A DNA stretch of 64,000 bases from Zhengitettix transpicula (lineage: Eukaryota; Arthropoda; Insecta; Orthoptera; Tetrigidae). The notes beneath the pieces are model-generated. The model had not been told where the DNA came from, ran no database searches, and saw only the letters and a program-made list of their open reading frames with translations. Position numbers and translations under genes: made by a program. Positions within the stretch are counted from its first letter, which is position 1, and the number at the start of each line of letters is the position of its first letter. The DNA lies in NCBI GenBank assembly GCA_037074705.1, contig CM073591.1:164948032-165012031 (forward strand), given 5' to 3'. Shown one piece after another: positions 25,903 through 35,421 of the stretch.

Positions 25903-26103
25903 TATTATATTATATGAATAATAAAGATAGCCAATACAGACAAAAAAGGTAATATAAATGCCACAACACGTTTCTGGGATCCTTGTTCCTTTCGTCAGAT
26001 GCTAAGAAACGCCTAGAAACTGCACTGGTCAGTTGACAACACTCAAACGCCAATTCATTATTTTCAATCAGACGTAATTTTTGTATTTTATTATATTATA
26101 TGA
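25903..26103 (-). mobile_element. Short hammerhead-like retroposon, copy 2, with 15-bp target duplication
   Basis: The direct repeat TATTATATTATATGA occurs at 25903-25917 and 26089-26103 and frames a 171-bp element. On the minus strand it reads CAACTGACCAGTGCAGTT, then CATCTGACGA (box 1, 25998-25992), a stem region (GGA...TCC), GAAAC (25974-25970), a GGCATTTATATTACC block, and an end rich in T. It lies in intron 1 of the channel gene, just upstream of exon 2. The extra segment ATTTTCAATCAGACGTAA (26060-26077) recurs at 53008-53025. Confidence 0.85.
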
Positions 26104-28005
26104 TTATTAAAATCCAAATCAATCAGAAAACAAAGTTGAATAAACAATAACTTCGATATAAACGCTTTTCTTACGGGAAATTCACTATCACCTTTCTTTG
26201 AAATGAGAAATTTTGAAACATCACGTATTTCTTCATTGGATTTTTAACCTGTTTGTTATTTTACATACGGGGATAATATATTTTGCTCAGCACCAAAATT
26301 TAAGAAATATGAATTTTAATAATAATGAAAATGTAATAAAACAGTTCAATTAATTTTCCAGGTGTCTTGATTACTTATTTGAATAAAAAATCAATTACTA
26401 CTTGGTACGAAAAACCAAACTATTTGGGTAGAATCCTAAATTTTAATTCCAACTATTCATTGCTTGAAAATAAAGCAATGAATATTATACCATTAACTTG
26501 ACAAGACAATCTAATTATCTTATCATTGATTTCATAAAAAAAAATGAATAAACTTTCCAACATTCTTTCTTTAAATTTGTATCCCCAAATATGTATTCAC
26601 AAACACATAAAAGTAGCTAGAATTTCATTAAATTTAATAAAAATTTAATCACAAATTAAGTTAGTCGAATTAATAAAAACAGCTACATAGCTTTAACTAT
26701 TTTATATAAAAATACAAACTGATTACCTGTTTGAAAAGTATGGCATAAGAAATAGTTTTTAAACGAATTAATATTTTTGTTTTTTGTAAAGAATGTGATA
26801 GATCCTAAACAAAATTTTGACAAATGAAATGTAATATACAAGATGAATTTATACAATAGTCTTTCAGATGAAATAAAAACATTAACTATACAAAACTTAT
26901 TTATAAAGATTTGTAAATCATTGTTAATTAGTGGAGCATATAACTCACTGAAAGAGTTCGTAGATAGGAAGGAAAGATTAGATCCTCTTTAATAAAATAG
27001 TTTGCTGGTATTCCATCAAGTTCTGCTATTATTTTAGGATTATAATCTTGTAATATTTAACTGCCGACTTATTTTTTTCATGTTCGACGGGAATCGAAGT
27101 AAGATTTGCTGCTGGAAACTCCGCCGAATGAAAATTTAAGATTAATATACATTTCATTTCTTTAATCACTGTTATATTAGTATCTTTAACGTAGTTTTAA
27201 ATTATATTTTTTTAAAGTACAATTACGGTTTTTTAAACTTTGTAATTCTAATAATTTATTCTTTTCTTGTAATCTTATATTATGACGTATCCTATTTCCT
27301 CGACGGAGGACTAATGGAATGAATAATAAAACTAAATCTAAATCTATGACTGTAATACAGACAAAATAAAAGTTAAAATCTGGGGTTAAAGAACACTAAC
27401 TTGAAACTTCCTTTTAAGAAGCTTTAACTTTTTACTAAGCATGTCATCTCAATAATAATAGAATTGATTGGGTTAATGGACGAGAAGAACTAATAGGTTA
27501 TTCATTGAAATGTTGCACATTACATCTAATAATGCTATAAATTGCAATAAAAATGTTAATAGTATTTAAGATTCCATATAAATGTAACTAAACTATGTCT
27601 TAACTTATGTTGAACAGTTATTTCTTCCTATTTAATTTGAAGGTCTCGAAAGTCTGTTTAAATTGAAATCAAAATTAAAACAGTTTTTAGCTGCATGTTA
27701 TTTTTTTGTTCACGGCAATTTTGTTGAGTACTCGTCGCAATACAGCACAAACATGCACTTTAATTTGAATTTTATTTATTGTTTGGTATTTATGAATGTT
27801 GGAGCAGTACTTTAACTGCACATATGGCATATTTTCAATGTTAGTTTCATAAGATGTTTTTTATTTCTGTAGAGATATTAAATTGGCTTTAATTATCTAA
27901 TTTTAAAATAATTTTAGATTTTACTGGATTAACTACATCACCTTAACAAAATGCAAAAAATTTAATACATATATTTAGTTTGAAGTACTCCTAAGTAATT
28001 AATTT
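26104..28005. other. Intron 1 of the K2P gene, no further gene seen
   Basis: Very AT-rich intronic sequence (intron 1 spans 25821-29808). Nothing recognised in this part. Confidence 0.6.
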
Positions 28006-28011
28006 GATTTC

Positions 28012-28050
28012 CTAGAAGAGGTCCTAATCTCAGGACGAAACGTATCATAC
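28012..28050 (+). ncRNA. Degenerate hammerhead-ribozyme-like motif
   Basis: CTAGAAGA at 28012-28019 is a one-base-insertion version of the CUGANGA box. It is followed by GGTCC, a short loop, AGGAC, and GAAAC at 28037-28041. The GUCC/GGAC stem II is intact. Downstream, GTATCATAC can supply short pairing. The inserted A should prevent activity. Hammerheads with minimal stem III are known in the terminal repeats of Penelope-like retroelements, so this is probably the tail of such an element. Confidence 0.55.
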
Positions 28051-28940
28051 AAATTTTTATGAATAAATTGTAATTTTTTCAGTATTGTTTTTTTAAACTT
28101 CATTTTCTGACTTATTTGGCCAATAATAATTATATACTATGTAAGAACGTCATATAATAACTATCGAAACAAATTGGTCCTTATTAGCTATAATTGGGCT
28201 TTAATTTGTCACCAGAAACATTCTAAGACCGAAACAGAATTTCAAGCTTTATAAAGATCCGGATAAGGTTGTCTTAATTAACAGAAGGTAATAGCCTTTC
28301 CTGGAAAATGTCTATAATATTTGGTATTTCCAGTATGTGTTATTAACTGAATCCTGTAAATGGATTAATAATAACAGGGGAATTCCACTAAGGGCCCTAG
28401 AAACTTTGTGCCCAGAAATGCAAGAGAAATGCCCAAGGCTAGCTGGGGAAAAATGTGATCTTTCAGCGCGGCAATGTACACTCGTCGTCACAAAAAAATA
28501 AGCGCCCCTGCGTGAATAAAACACTCCGCCCAAGACACATTTTGCTGGGAGCGTTTGTTCACTATGGGACAAGAACTGTTGGGTGTCCAATGAGTAGTAC
28601 TACGTTTTTCATAGTTTCTCGACTCCATTATACCCTTGAGGTCCATTGAAAGATACGCGTCATAAATGCTCGGGAAAATGTTAAATCTAACTTCCATAAT
28701 AATGTAATCTGTAACAAAACAGCAATTTTCAAAATCGACTTGAAGGTTTTTATTAATTTATAATTAGTGGTTAAAGTGTTCATTATAATACTCCAAAATG
28801 ATTGCAATTGTATGTCAGACATTTATTAATTATGATTTCATATTTATATTTATCTGCGTATAATAACAGAACAAATAAATAAATATAATTTATTAAAACG
28901 TTTATTAGTTATCAACGTAATTAATACAATCAATCCGATG
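28051..28940. other. Intronic GC-richer block, unassigned
   Basis: 28370-28650 is GC-richer than the surrounding intron and carries overlapping short frames on both strands without recognised domains. It is probably old transposon sequence. Confidence 0.4.
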
Positions 28941-28945
28941 TATCA

Positions 28946-28977
28946 CACGTTTCGTCCGTAATTTGGGACACTATCAG
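28946..28977 (-). ncRNA. Hammerhead-ribozyme-like motif, degenerate
   Basis: On the minus strand CTGATAG (28977-28971) replaces CUGANGA, with the last two core bases exchanged. Then comes TGTCC, an eight-base loop, GGAC, and GAAAC (28953-28949). Stem II pairs GUCC with GGAC perfectly. The swapped core bases make it probably inactive. Confidence 0.5.
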
Positions 28978-29177
28978 ATGAACAATAAAAATAAGATGAG
29001 TAATTAACGATTAATTAATTTTGTAAACTAAAATTTCTTCAAAGATCTTGAACATTGTAATAGATTTGATTGTATCCACTTCTGATATTTTCGGTGATTA
29101 AATTATTTAAAAGAATTTTGAATAAACTTTAAAAGCATGGTCTTGCTTTCATGCCAGTTGTAACCGAAATAAGTGTA

Positions 29178-29222
29178 TAAGCTGATGAAAATCCAAGATA
29201 AGGACGAAACGTCGTGATATAT
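29178..29222 (+). ncRNA. Hammerhead-ribozyme-like motif, core intact
   Basis: CTGATGA at 29182-29188 is a perfect box 1. It is followed by ATCC, a seven-base loop, GGAC, and GAAAC at 29206-29210. Stem II pairs UCC with GGA, with a weak terminal A-C. Stem III would be at most two pairs (AC...GU) and the base at the cleavage position would be G, which known hammerheads avoid. It could be a decayed Penelope-type ribozyme or a dimer-dependent form. Confidence 0.6.
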
Positions 29223-29800
29223 TGTTTGAATTGTATTGATTGTTTTCAGACTGTTTGGACATTATATTTATGTTATTTTTATTTCAGTTAATCACAGAAC
29301 TTCTTTCTGGCAATTATACACTTTAAATTTTGCAACTAGCCCCTGCGAATAATTATGCAAAAATCTCCTGCACATTCTGAACTATTCTCGGTTTCTTCAT
29401 TCGTGGAAATTAAATTTTGGCATTTTTAATGCTTTGCTAACGAGAAACAGCTCCGTTTTAATGGTCTGAGATGGCTTCGGGGCAAAACCGGAAACATGTA
29501 ACTCAATATAAAAACATGGGTCTTTCAGGTAAGAGCACAAATTTAAAAAATTGAGTTAACTAACGTTACGAATTTTCCTTCTCAAAGTATTTTTTACTTC
29601 TTAAAATTTTCAGTTTTATATTATATATTTAACTTTTTATTCTTCAGTTGAACTGTTAGATACGCCCATGTATAAACTTGTTACGGTTGTTGCAGCTACT
29701 CTGGATATTAATGTCATTTTTAACTGTGATTTACATTAGGTAGCGTAAAGTTCTAATATTTTTGCTACTTTAATTTGATGTGTCCGGCGACTTTATTGTT
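29223..29800. other. Intron 1, donor-proximal part, no feature seen
   Basis: Nothing recognised between the last hammerhead-like motif and the donor of K2P exon 1. Confidence 0.5.
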
Positions 29801-29808
29801 ATCCTTAC

Positions 29809-29929
29809 CTATGATGCCCACATTGCAGAACATAAAGGCGATGAACTTGCGCACATAGTCCTTGCAGCGCTCTGCCAAGGACTTTTGGGCGCGGTATCTG
29901 TACCGCCTGGTCGACCTCTTCCTCTCCAT
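29809..29929 (-). CDS. Two-pore-domain K+ channel (K2P/TWIK family), first coding exon
   Basis: ATG at 29929-29927 is the first in-frame Met after a TGA nine bases upstream, so the start is well supported. It encodes 40 codons plus one base: a strongly basic cytosolic tail (MERKRSTRRYRYRAQKS), then CKDYVRKFIAFMFCNVGII, the beginning of TM1. The exon ends at a consensus donor (GTAAGG, 29808-29803) and joins exon 2 in phase to give a continuous TM1. The exon itself extends upstream to an acceptor (TTTTTTCAG) at 30078, so 30077-29930 is 5' UTR and at least one more 5' exon is expected beyond it. The errantivirus-like element sits just upstream in the same orientation. Confidence 0.93.
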
Positions 29930-30077
29930 ATCGCATCACTCCCCAGATCGCCCTGCCCCTGGCATGACAGCGGGGGCAGGCCTGCTGGGGGCGGCTTCTA
30001 GGACGAGGCTTGGCGGCCATGCTGCAGCCGCGGCGACATCACACGCCGCGCGTACACGGACACAGCTCCAGCTTCGC
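29930..30077 (-). other. 5' UTR part of the K2P exon with an overlapping upstream ATG
   Basis: GC-rich leader bounded upstream by a polypyrimidine-AG acceptor (AG at 30079-30078). An upstream ATG at 30020-30018 lies in a different frame from the channel start. That frame is open to the exon end and, after splicing, across all of exon 2, so it overlaps the main coding frame. Confidence 0.7.
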
Positions 30078-30229
30078 CTGAAAAAACAAAGTCGTTATTA
30101 TACTGTATTTATGCAGTTACTATCGACGCTGGGTGGGTAGACGGATGCCAAATTTAGTAAGATTGATCGCATAGAATACAGAATGGCACGGACACACTGC
30201 GTTCTTGTTTAATATACTAATACGGATGG

Positions 30230-30919
30230 TGTAACATAAATCCAACCGCTGGCACCATGTTACATACTTCCAACCGCGGGCGCCATGTAACATCCCGCAT
30301 GCCATCATGTAACACTCCACCACTGTGAACATGTCACCTTCCAGCAGTTGGAAATGGGAAGTCCAGATAGATCGTTCACCAACCGAGCTATACCTCCGTT
30401 AGCTCACCTGGCTACCGATCTAGAGGATAAAGGAAGAATTAAGAACAGGAAATAGGAAAGTCGGTAACGTGAGGGTTCGGGTTCAACTAATTGAACCTAG
30501 GCGTAGTGGTTGGTGTTTCGCTGCACTTCAGTCAAATAAGAGTTGAAGAAGAATAAAGAGATTTAATAGTTAGACATAAAATAAAGTAAGACAAACTGGC
30601 GGATAGCACCAGGAGCCACCGACCCGTCTGGAGGTTGGATCACTACTGACTTTTCCCAAGAGCTCAGAACAATTCGAAGACTCCTTTCCCCCTCCCTGAT
30701 GATTTTAAGTCTCCAATGGGAGAAACTCTTACAGGGTGGAGATTTCTGCTGACGTGTACATGTCTGCATAAAGTACTTAAAATGCTGACGTCCGTCTAGA
30801 CGCAGCGTCATCACAGCTGCCCAGGCGCAAGGGGTGAAGACTTATGCCTGCGCCCTCTTAGGTCCGCTATGCTGAAGAGACGTTATGATAAGAGGGCACG
30901 TGTAGACTATTATATTACA
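30230..30919 (-). repeat. 3' LTR of the errantivirus-like element
   Basis: 690 bp, TG...CA ends with the short inverted repeat TGTAA/TTACA. Compared by eye with the other LTR it differs by one indel and one substitution within the last 15 bp of the LTR (plus-strand left end) and one T/G change near 30654. An 83-codon frame inside it (30563-30814, minus) is present in both LTRs and has no recognised function. Confidence 0.95.
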
Positions 30920-30931
30920 CGCCCTCCCTTA
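30920..30931 (-). other. Polypurine tract
   Basis: On the minus strand AAGGGAGGGCG lies directly before the 3' LTR. A purine run here is where plus-strand DNA synthesis is primed in LTR elements. Confidence 0.75.
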
Positions 30932-30990
30932 AACAGGATTGGAATCGGCCGGTGTCGATTCAAATCCCTACTTAAGTTTCCATTACCTAT

Positions 30991-31839
30991 TTAGGTATTA
31001 GTGCTTTGATTAATATTTATATTTACATCTTCCGGGGGTGACTCCTTTACAATAGCTTCTATATATTTCATTGGTAGGATACATTTATAGAAGTGTGCTA
31101 TCTTTTGCCGTAAGGAGGGAAAGGTTACATATAAGCAATTACAAATAAAATAACAAATGATGGCCACACACATAATTCCAAATACAATTACTACACTAAA
31201 CAAAAGTATTGGCTCAGTTACATCAGTTGTTGCAGTAGTATCTAAAAGTTTTGACAATTTCTCTATTTCTACCAGTTGTTCAGTATTATTTATTATCATC
31301 TTTAATGTCCACTTAGCTGATGGTTCTTGCGACACAACATCAGCGTAATGATTAACATTCTTTGAGTATAACGTTTGTAACTTAGGTGTAAAGTCTAGGT
31401 TTTCTTCAATAACAGTTTCTGCTAAAGAGTACAATATCATCTTTCTTGTGTATGCCTTGCACCTAGGTGGTAACGATAATTTACCGGCTCCCGATAAATT
31501 CAAAATTGTATTGGTGTTATTACAATTAACCATAAGTTTTTCCATTACTGGAGTCACATATATAAATTCATTAGTATTAAGAGGTAAAATTAACAATTCT
31601 GCCAAAGTGATAAAATGAATGTTACAATTTTCTGGTAATGAAGACGTGGAAGGGTGAATTAGTGACGCAACACAATCCGTTGATTCACTGGTGAATGTGT
31701 AAATTATTACATTTTTATCACAGTAATAAACATTGTTTCTAGAAGTGTAACATTTTAGTACATCATTTGAAGTTAATTTTACATATTTTAATCGAGTCGC
31801 ATCAGTCCCTATGTATTCGTCTTTCAAGGAAATATCCAC
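30991..31839 (-). pseudogene. env: Errantivirus-like envelope protein, C-terminal part
   Basis: 282 codons after an in-frame stop. The ectodomain part has spaced cysteines (positions 30, 40, 56, 72, 106, 127) and several N-glycosylation sequons. There is a Leu/Ile-rich helical stretch at about 185-200, a single membrane span at about 211-237, and a cytosolic tail of about 45 residues. Position between pol and the 3' LTR, and this layout, fit the env of insect errantiviruses. The frame reads continuously upstream except for one TAG at 31864-31866. The surface subunit and the fusion-peptide region are missing, so the copy cannot encode a complete envelope. Confidence 0.8.
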
Positions 31840-31863
31840 ACACGCATAATGAGTTGCGTTATA

Positions 31864-32106
31864 CTAAAATGGAAATTTTACAAGTCTATACAACTGATAT
31901 ACGGTTTCTCCATGAAGCGGTACTTTAATCCTTTTAATCCTATACACTAATTGTCTGTTAAACATATATACAGTAGGAGGTATGATAGTTAATAGTTCAA
32001 AGGAAAGGTTAGTGAATGAGTCTGTTCCTATTACACCATTGATGAGTTCTTGTCTCATGCGTCTTATATTAGAAGGGTTTAAACTAATTAAAACAAAAAA
32101 ATTCAA
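31864..32106 (-). pseudogene. env: Errantivirus-like envelope, upstream fragment ending in a stop
   Basis: 80 codons, in the same frame as the downstream env part and separated from it only by the TAG at 31864-31866. Contains RMRQELINGVIG and KVPLHGETVYQLYRL segments, which resemble the mid-part of errantiviral envelopes. The normal N-terminal half is absent, so this begins at or near a deletion junction. Confidence 0.7.
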
Positions 32107-32370
32107 AAAAATTTAATAACTTTGCGCCTCAAAGAAATTATCTTTAGCTCGACCTTACATGATACTTAACTCACTTGCTCTAGATTTTGTCCTTGAAACA
32201 CTTGAACGGTCAGTAAGTCATGCCTTATCTCGTGAATAGAATTTAATACACGTATTACAACATAAATACAAAATTATTACTTCAAATTCCTTATGATAAT
32301 TGTTAACTATCCCAAACGTTTAGATCTACCTATTTCTCTTTCTGTATTATCGTCGTTTTATTAGGATCTA
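32107..32370 (-). other. Env 5' deletion zone and end of pol
   Basis: Contains the original pol terminus on the minus strand just beyond the tandem repeat (a short frame ending QKEK and a stop near 32335-32340), then about 230 bp without recognisable env surface-subunit sequence. Presumably this is the scar of the env deletion. Confidence 0.5.
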
Positions 32371-32848
32371 ATCTTTCCTGATAATGTTTTAAGTGATCTT
32401 TCCTGATAATGTTTTAAGTGATCTTTCCTGATAATGTTTTAAGTGATCTTTCCTGATAACGTTTTAAGTGATCTTTCCTGATAATGTTTTAAGTGATCTT
32501 TCCTGATAATGTTTTAAGTGATCTTTCCTGATAACGTTTTAAGTGATCTTTCCTGATAATGTTTTAAGTGATCTTTCCTGATAATGTTTTAAGTGATCTT
32601 TCCTGATAATGTTTTAAGTGATCTTTCCTGATAATGTTTTAAGTGATCTTTCCTGATAATGTTTTAAGTGATCTTTCCTGATAATGTTTTAAGTGATCTT
32701 TCCTGATAATGTTTTAAGTGATCTTTCCTGATAATGTTTTAAGTGATCTTTCCTGATAACGTTTTAAGTGATCTTTCCTGATAATGTTTTAAGTGATCTT
32801 TCGTGATAATGTTTTAAGTGATCTTTCCTGATAATGTTTTAAGTGATC
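32371..32848 (-). repeat. 25-bp tandem repeat, 19 copies, inside the pol 3' end
   Basis: Units start at 32371 and every 25 bp to 32821, with a partial GATC after the last. Units are nearly identical. Three carry ATAAC instead of ATAAT (starts 32446, 32521, 32746) and one carries TCGTG instead of TCCTG (32796). On the minus strand the unit is the codon region LKHYQER near the end of pol. Because 25 is not a multiple of three, the frame shifts in each copy and a TAA appears in the third one met. The 18 extra copies add 450 bp. Confidence 0.97.
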
Positions 32849-33067
32849 GGAGTGTACCCAGATTTTCGTCTTTCCACTTTCAGGTCTAATTCTCATGTTA
32901 GGGAAGCTTGATTCTTCGATAATATATGGTCCAGTGTACCTAGCATCCATTTATCTGCGGATCTCTTTCTTTAGCAACACTTTATCACCAGGTTTGAATT
33001 CGACAGAGTGGAATGAAACCGCATCTCTCTGTTTTTCTTTAGTGGCAATCAAATTCTGTCTCGCTAT
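32849..33067 (-). pseudogene. pol: Integrase C-terminal domain remnant
   Basis: In frame with the integrase frame upstream, past its stop at 33070-33068. Contains IATKEKQRDAV, FKPGDKVLLKK, YTGPYIIEE and IWVHSDHLKHY. The GDKVLLKK-YTGPY pattern is the GPY/F-type C-terminal segment of gypsy-class integrases. A second in-frame stop follows the KKEIRR segment. It runs into the 25-bp repeat array. Confidence 0.8.
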
Positions 33068-33817
33068 TTAGTGACTAGTTTGTAATCTGTACTTCAGCTG
33101 CAATATTAGGTCATCATAATTATAAAGGGGTTGGGGTGATTTTTGAAAAATTCCCGGAATGTTGCACACCCTTCCAAACATCAATTCGTATGGGGTGTGC
33201 TTAGTTGTAGAATGGGGTGTCGTATTGTAGACAAAAACCGCAAATGGTAACCACTGATCCCAGTCATGTTTCAATGGGTCCGCGTAGATTCTTAAGTAAT
33301 TTGCTAAACTGGAATGACTCCGTTCGAGCGAACCGATTGTTTGCGGATGATATGCAGTGCTATTCAATTTCTGTATCCTAAGCATTTTACACAATCGTTT
33401 AAAAACTTCACTCATAAAATTAGTACCTTGATCTGTCAAAACTATCGAAGGAATGCCATACACTAAAATAACTCTGTTTACAAATGCTTCTGCGACCGAC
33501 TCCGCGGTTTGGTTAATAAGAGATATTGCGATTAAATATTTTGAGAGAACGTCTTGCAATGTCAGTACATATTTGTAACCGGATTCAGTAGTATTCAAGG
33601 GACCAAATATGTCGAGTTCGACTTTGTCCCAAAGATGATCTGGAGTATCAGTAACCTGAAGTTGTTGCTTAGTTTGTTGATTGGAGCTTTTAAAGAGCTG
33701 ACATTCTATACAACTTGGAAATGTAACAACATTTGGAATGGGAATATGATGTACGGCTGCGGTTGTAGTACTCAAATTGTCCCCAGGGAGGTGGAAAATG
33801 TCCATAAATTCTAACAT
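33068..33817 (-). pseudogene. pol: Pol fragment: protease-RT junction fused to integrase core
   Basis: 249 codons. The first about 29 residues (EFMDIFHLPGDNL ... HHIPIPN) are the segment that normally precedes reverse transcriptase. Immediately after comes CIECQ, the last cysteine pair of the integrase zinc finger. The integrase core then shows the DDE triad in context: VELDIFGPL, LTDQGTNFMSEVF and GSLERSH. RT, RNase H and the first part of integrase are therefore missing, with an in-frame junction near 33730. The frame overlaps the upstream protease frame by seven bases (ATGTTAG). Without RT it cannot replicate by itself. Confidence 0.9.
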
Positions 33818-35421
33818 AATTTCACTATTTCCTCTGAGGCCTTTCCTTCGCCGTTAACACGCAATTTAGACAATAATAAATTCCGCCTTTTCTCCGTAAA
33901 CAACTTGGAATTTTCAATTGGAAGTTGCTTCAAATTAGTGGGAGGTTTTACTAAATCTGGGTTAGTATTGACTAGTATGGGGTAAGGTGTTGTGTTTACC
34001 ACTAGACATTTAAAAACCTTATCTCGACACTCCACCAAACAACAAGCACACCGGAGTCCTGGCTGTAACAGCTGATTTTCGATTAATCTCACCCCTCTTT
34101 CCTCCGTTTTCCGTTCAATAATCGTCTCGCTATACGGTGGTGCTACATTGTCACAGGTTAACACTAAATTACATGCTGTCAAAAATTCCTGGCCTAAGAT
34201 TAAATTCAATTTTCCTGGTAACTCCTGCACTACATAAAACACGTGATCTATATTTGTATTCCCATTATCTATTTTCATCTTAATGGAGCCATAAACTACC
34301 AGACTGCTTCCTGTTATACCTTCAATTTCCACCTTACTTTCCTGTAATCCCTCTAGACCTGAAAGGGAATTAATACTCACTAGGTTGGGAACGGACCCTG
34401 TGTCCACTAATGCCAACCCTTGCCCATTTTTTAAGTGTCTTGAGCTCACTACTACGCAATATCGCCCCCAAGAACACTCCCCCTTTTCTTTCAATAATAT
34501 GTCGTTCCGTGCTTCGTCCTCTCTGTGGGAATCGTGCACCTCCGGAAACGCCATTTCGCCCCTAAAATCACTCCCCTTATTACATGAACTCCTGCCATGG
34601 AATGTAGCGTTCCTTGCCTCGTCCTCTCTATGGGAATCGAGCACCTCTGGAAACGCCCTCTCGCCCCCAAGATCACTCCCCTTATTACATGAACTCCTGC
34701 CGTGGAATGTAGCGTTCCTTGCCTCGTCCTCTCTATGGGAATCGAGCACCTCTGGAAACGCCCTCTCGCCCCCAAGATCACTCCCCTTATTACATGAACT
34801 CCTGCCACGTAATGCAGCGTCCTGTGCCTCGTCCTCTCTATGGGAATCGAGCACCTCTGGAAACGCCCGCTGCCGCGTCACGTCAAAACCGCATACATCC
34901 CCTATCATTTTGGCGCCAAGACGTTTTTGCCCATCTGATTCGCTAGAAGCCGCGACATCATTTGACATATACGATTCAAGACCCATTCTCTGAATCCTCG
35001 GGATCTGATCAGCTACGTTCCTAGCGGACTTTTTAAATTTATGCTTCACATGAACTCCTGCCATGTCCGTCGCAAAGGCGTGCGTCACCTTACGTTGTCG
35101 CTTTACCGCACCAATTTGTGCGCACTGTACGGAAAGTCGATCTTCCGTAGGACACACCCTAACACACCGCGGATTTTTCTCATTTTGGGAGTTGGGGCAC
35201 GAGCTTAATAACTTATCGCTTACACGACTCTGAACACTTAATTCGTCGGTATTCGCGATTCTACTAACGCTGAAGGCACCTGAACCCTCAGCGTCTAATT
35301 CAACTTTTTTTTTTTTTGCAATTCCACATGAATTAGCCAAATGGCCATATCTATTACACTTGGTACATCTGATCACTGCTCTACAATTTATAACTATATG
35401 TCCTATAGGTTGCCTTTCCAA
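33811..35421 (-). pseudogene. gag-pol: Gag-Pro frame: zinc knuckle, repeat linker, aspartic protease
   Basis: 536 codons. A CX2CX4HX4C zinc knuckle sits at residues 19-32 (CTKCNRYGHLANSC), the nucleocapsid signature. A basic/acidic linker follows, with 35-residue repeats from residue 185. The aspartic protease motif LVDTGSVPNL has its DTGS at 340-343, and a later ILGQEFL matches the second protease signature. The listed Met is not the natural start, because gag capsid sequence lies upstream in other frames. The frame ends one step out of register with the pol fragment. Confidence 0.85.
34507..34871 (-). repeat. 105-bp in-frame tandem repeat in the gag-pro linker
   Basis: The landmark CCTCTCTRTGGGA recurs at 34518, 34623, 34728 and 34833, exactly 105 bp apart. 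This gives three full copies and a partial one of a 35-residue unit containing AFPEVLDSHREDEAR. The period is a multiple of three, so the frame is kept. It also creates a long shadow frame on the plus strand. Confidence 0.97.

Noticed and set aside
29780..30140. Plus-strand frames of 73 and 92 codons
   Set aside because: They are antisense to the K2P first coding exon and its GC-rich leader, which has splice sites and family motifs on the minus strand.
30563..30814. 83-codon minus frame, identical to 36600-36851
   Set aside because: Both copies lie inside the two LTRs. Repetition reflects LTR identity, not two genes.
32371..32848. CRISPR-like array
   Set aside because: Units are contiguous with no variable spacers, in a eukaryotic retroelement. 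It is a minisatellite.
33811..33817. Programmed -1 frameshift between protease and pol
   Set aside because: No suitable slippery heptamer is in phase at the ATGTTAG overlap. Errantiviruses shift between gag and protease, not here, so a simple indel is more likely.
34385..34993. 202-codon plus-strand frame
   Set aside because: It is antisense to the gag-pro frame and its length comes from the frame-preserving 105-bp repeats.
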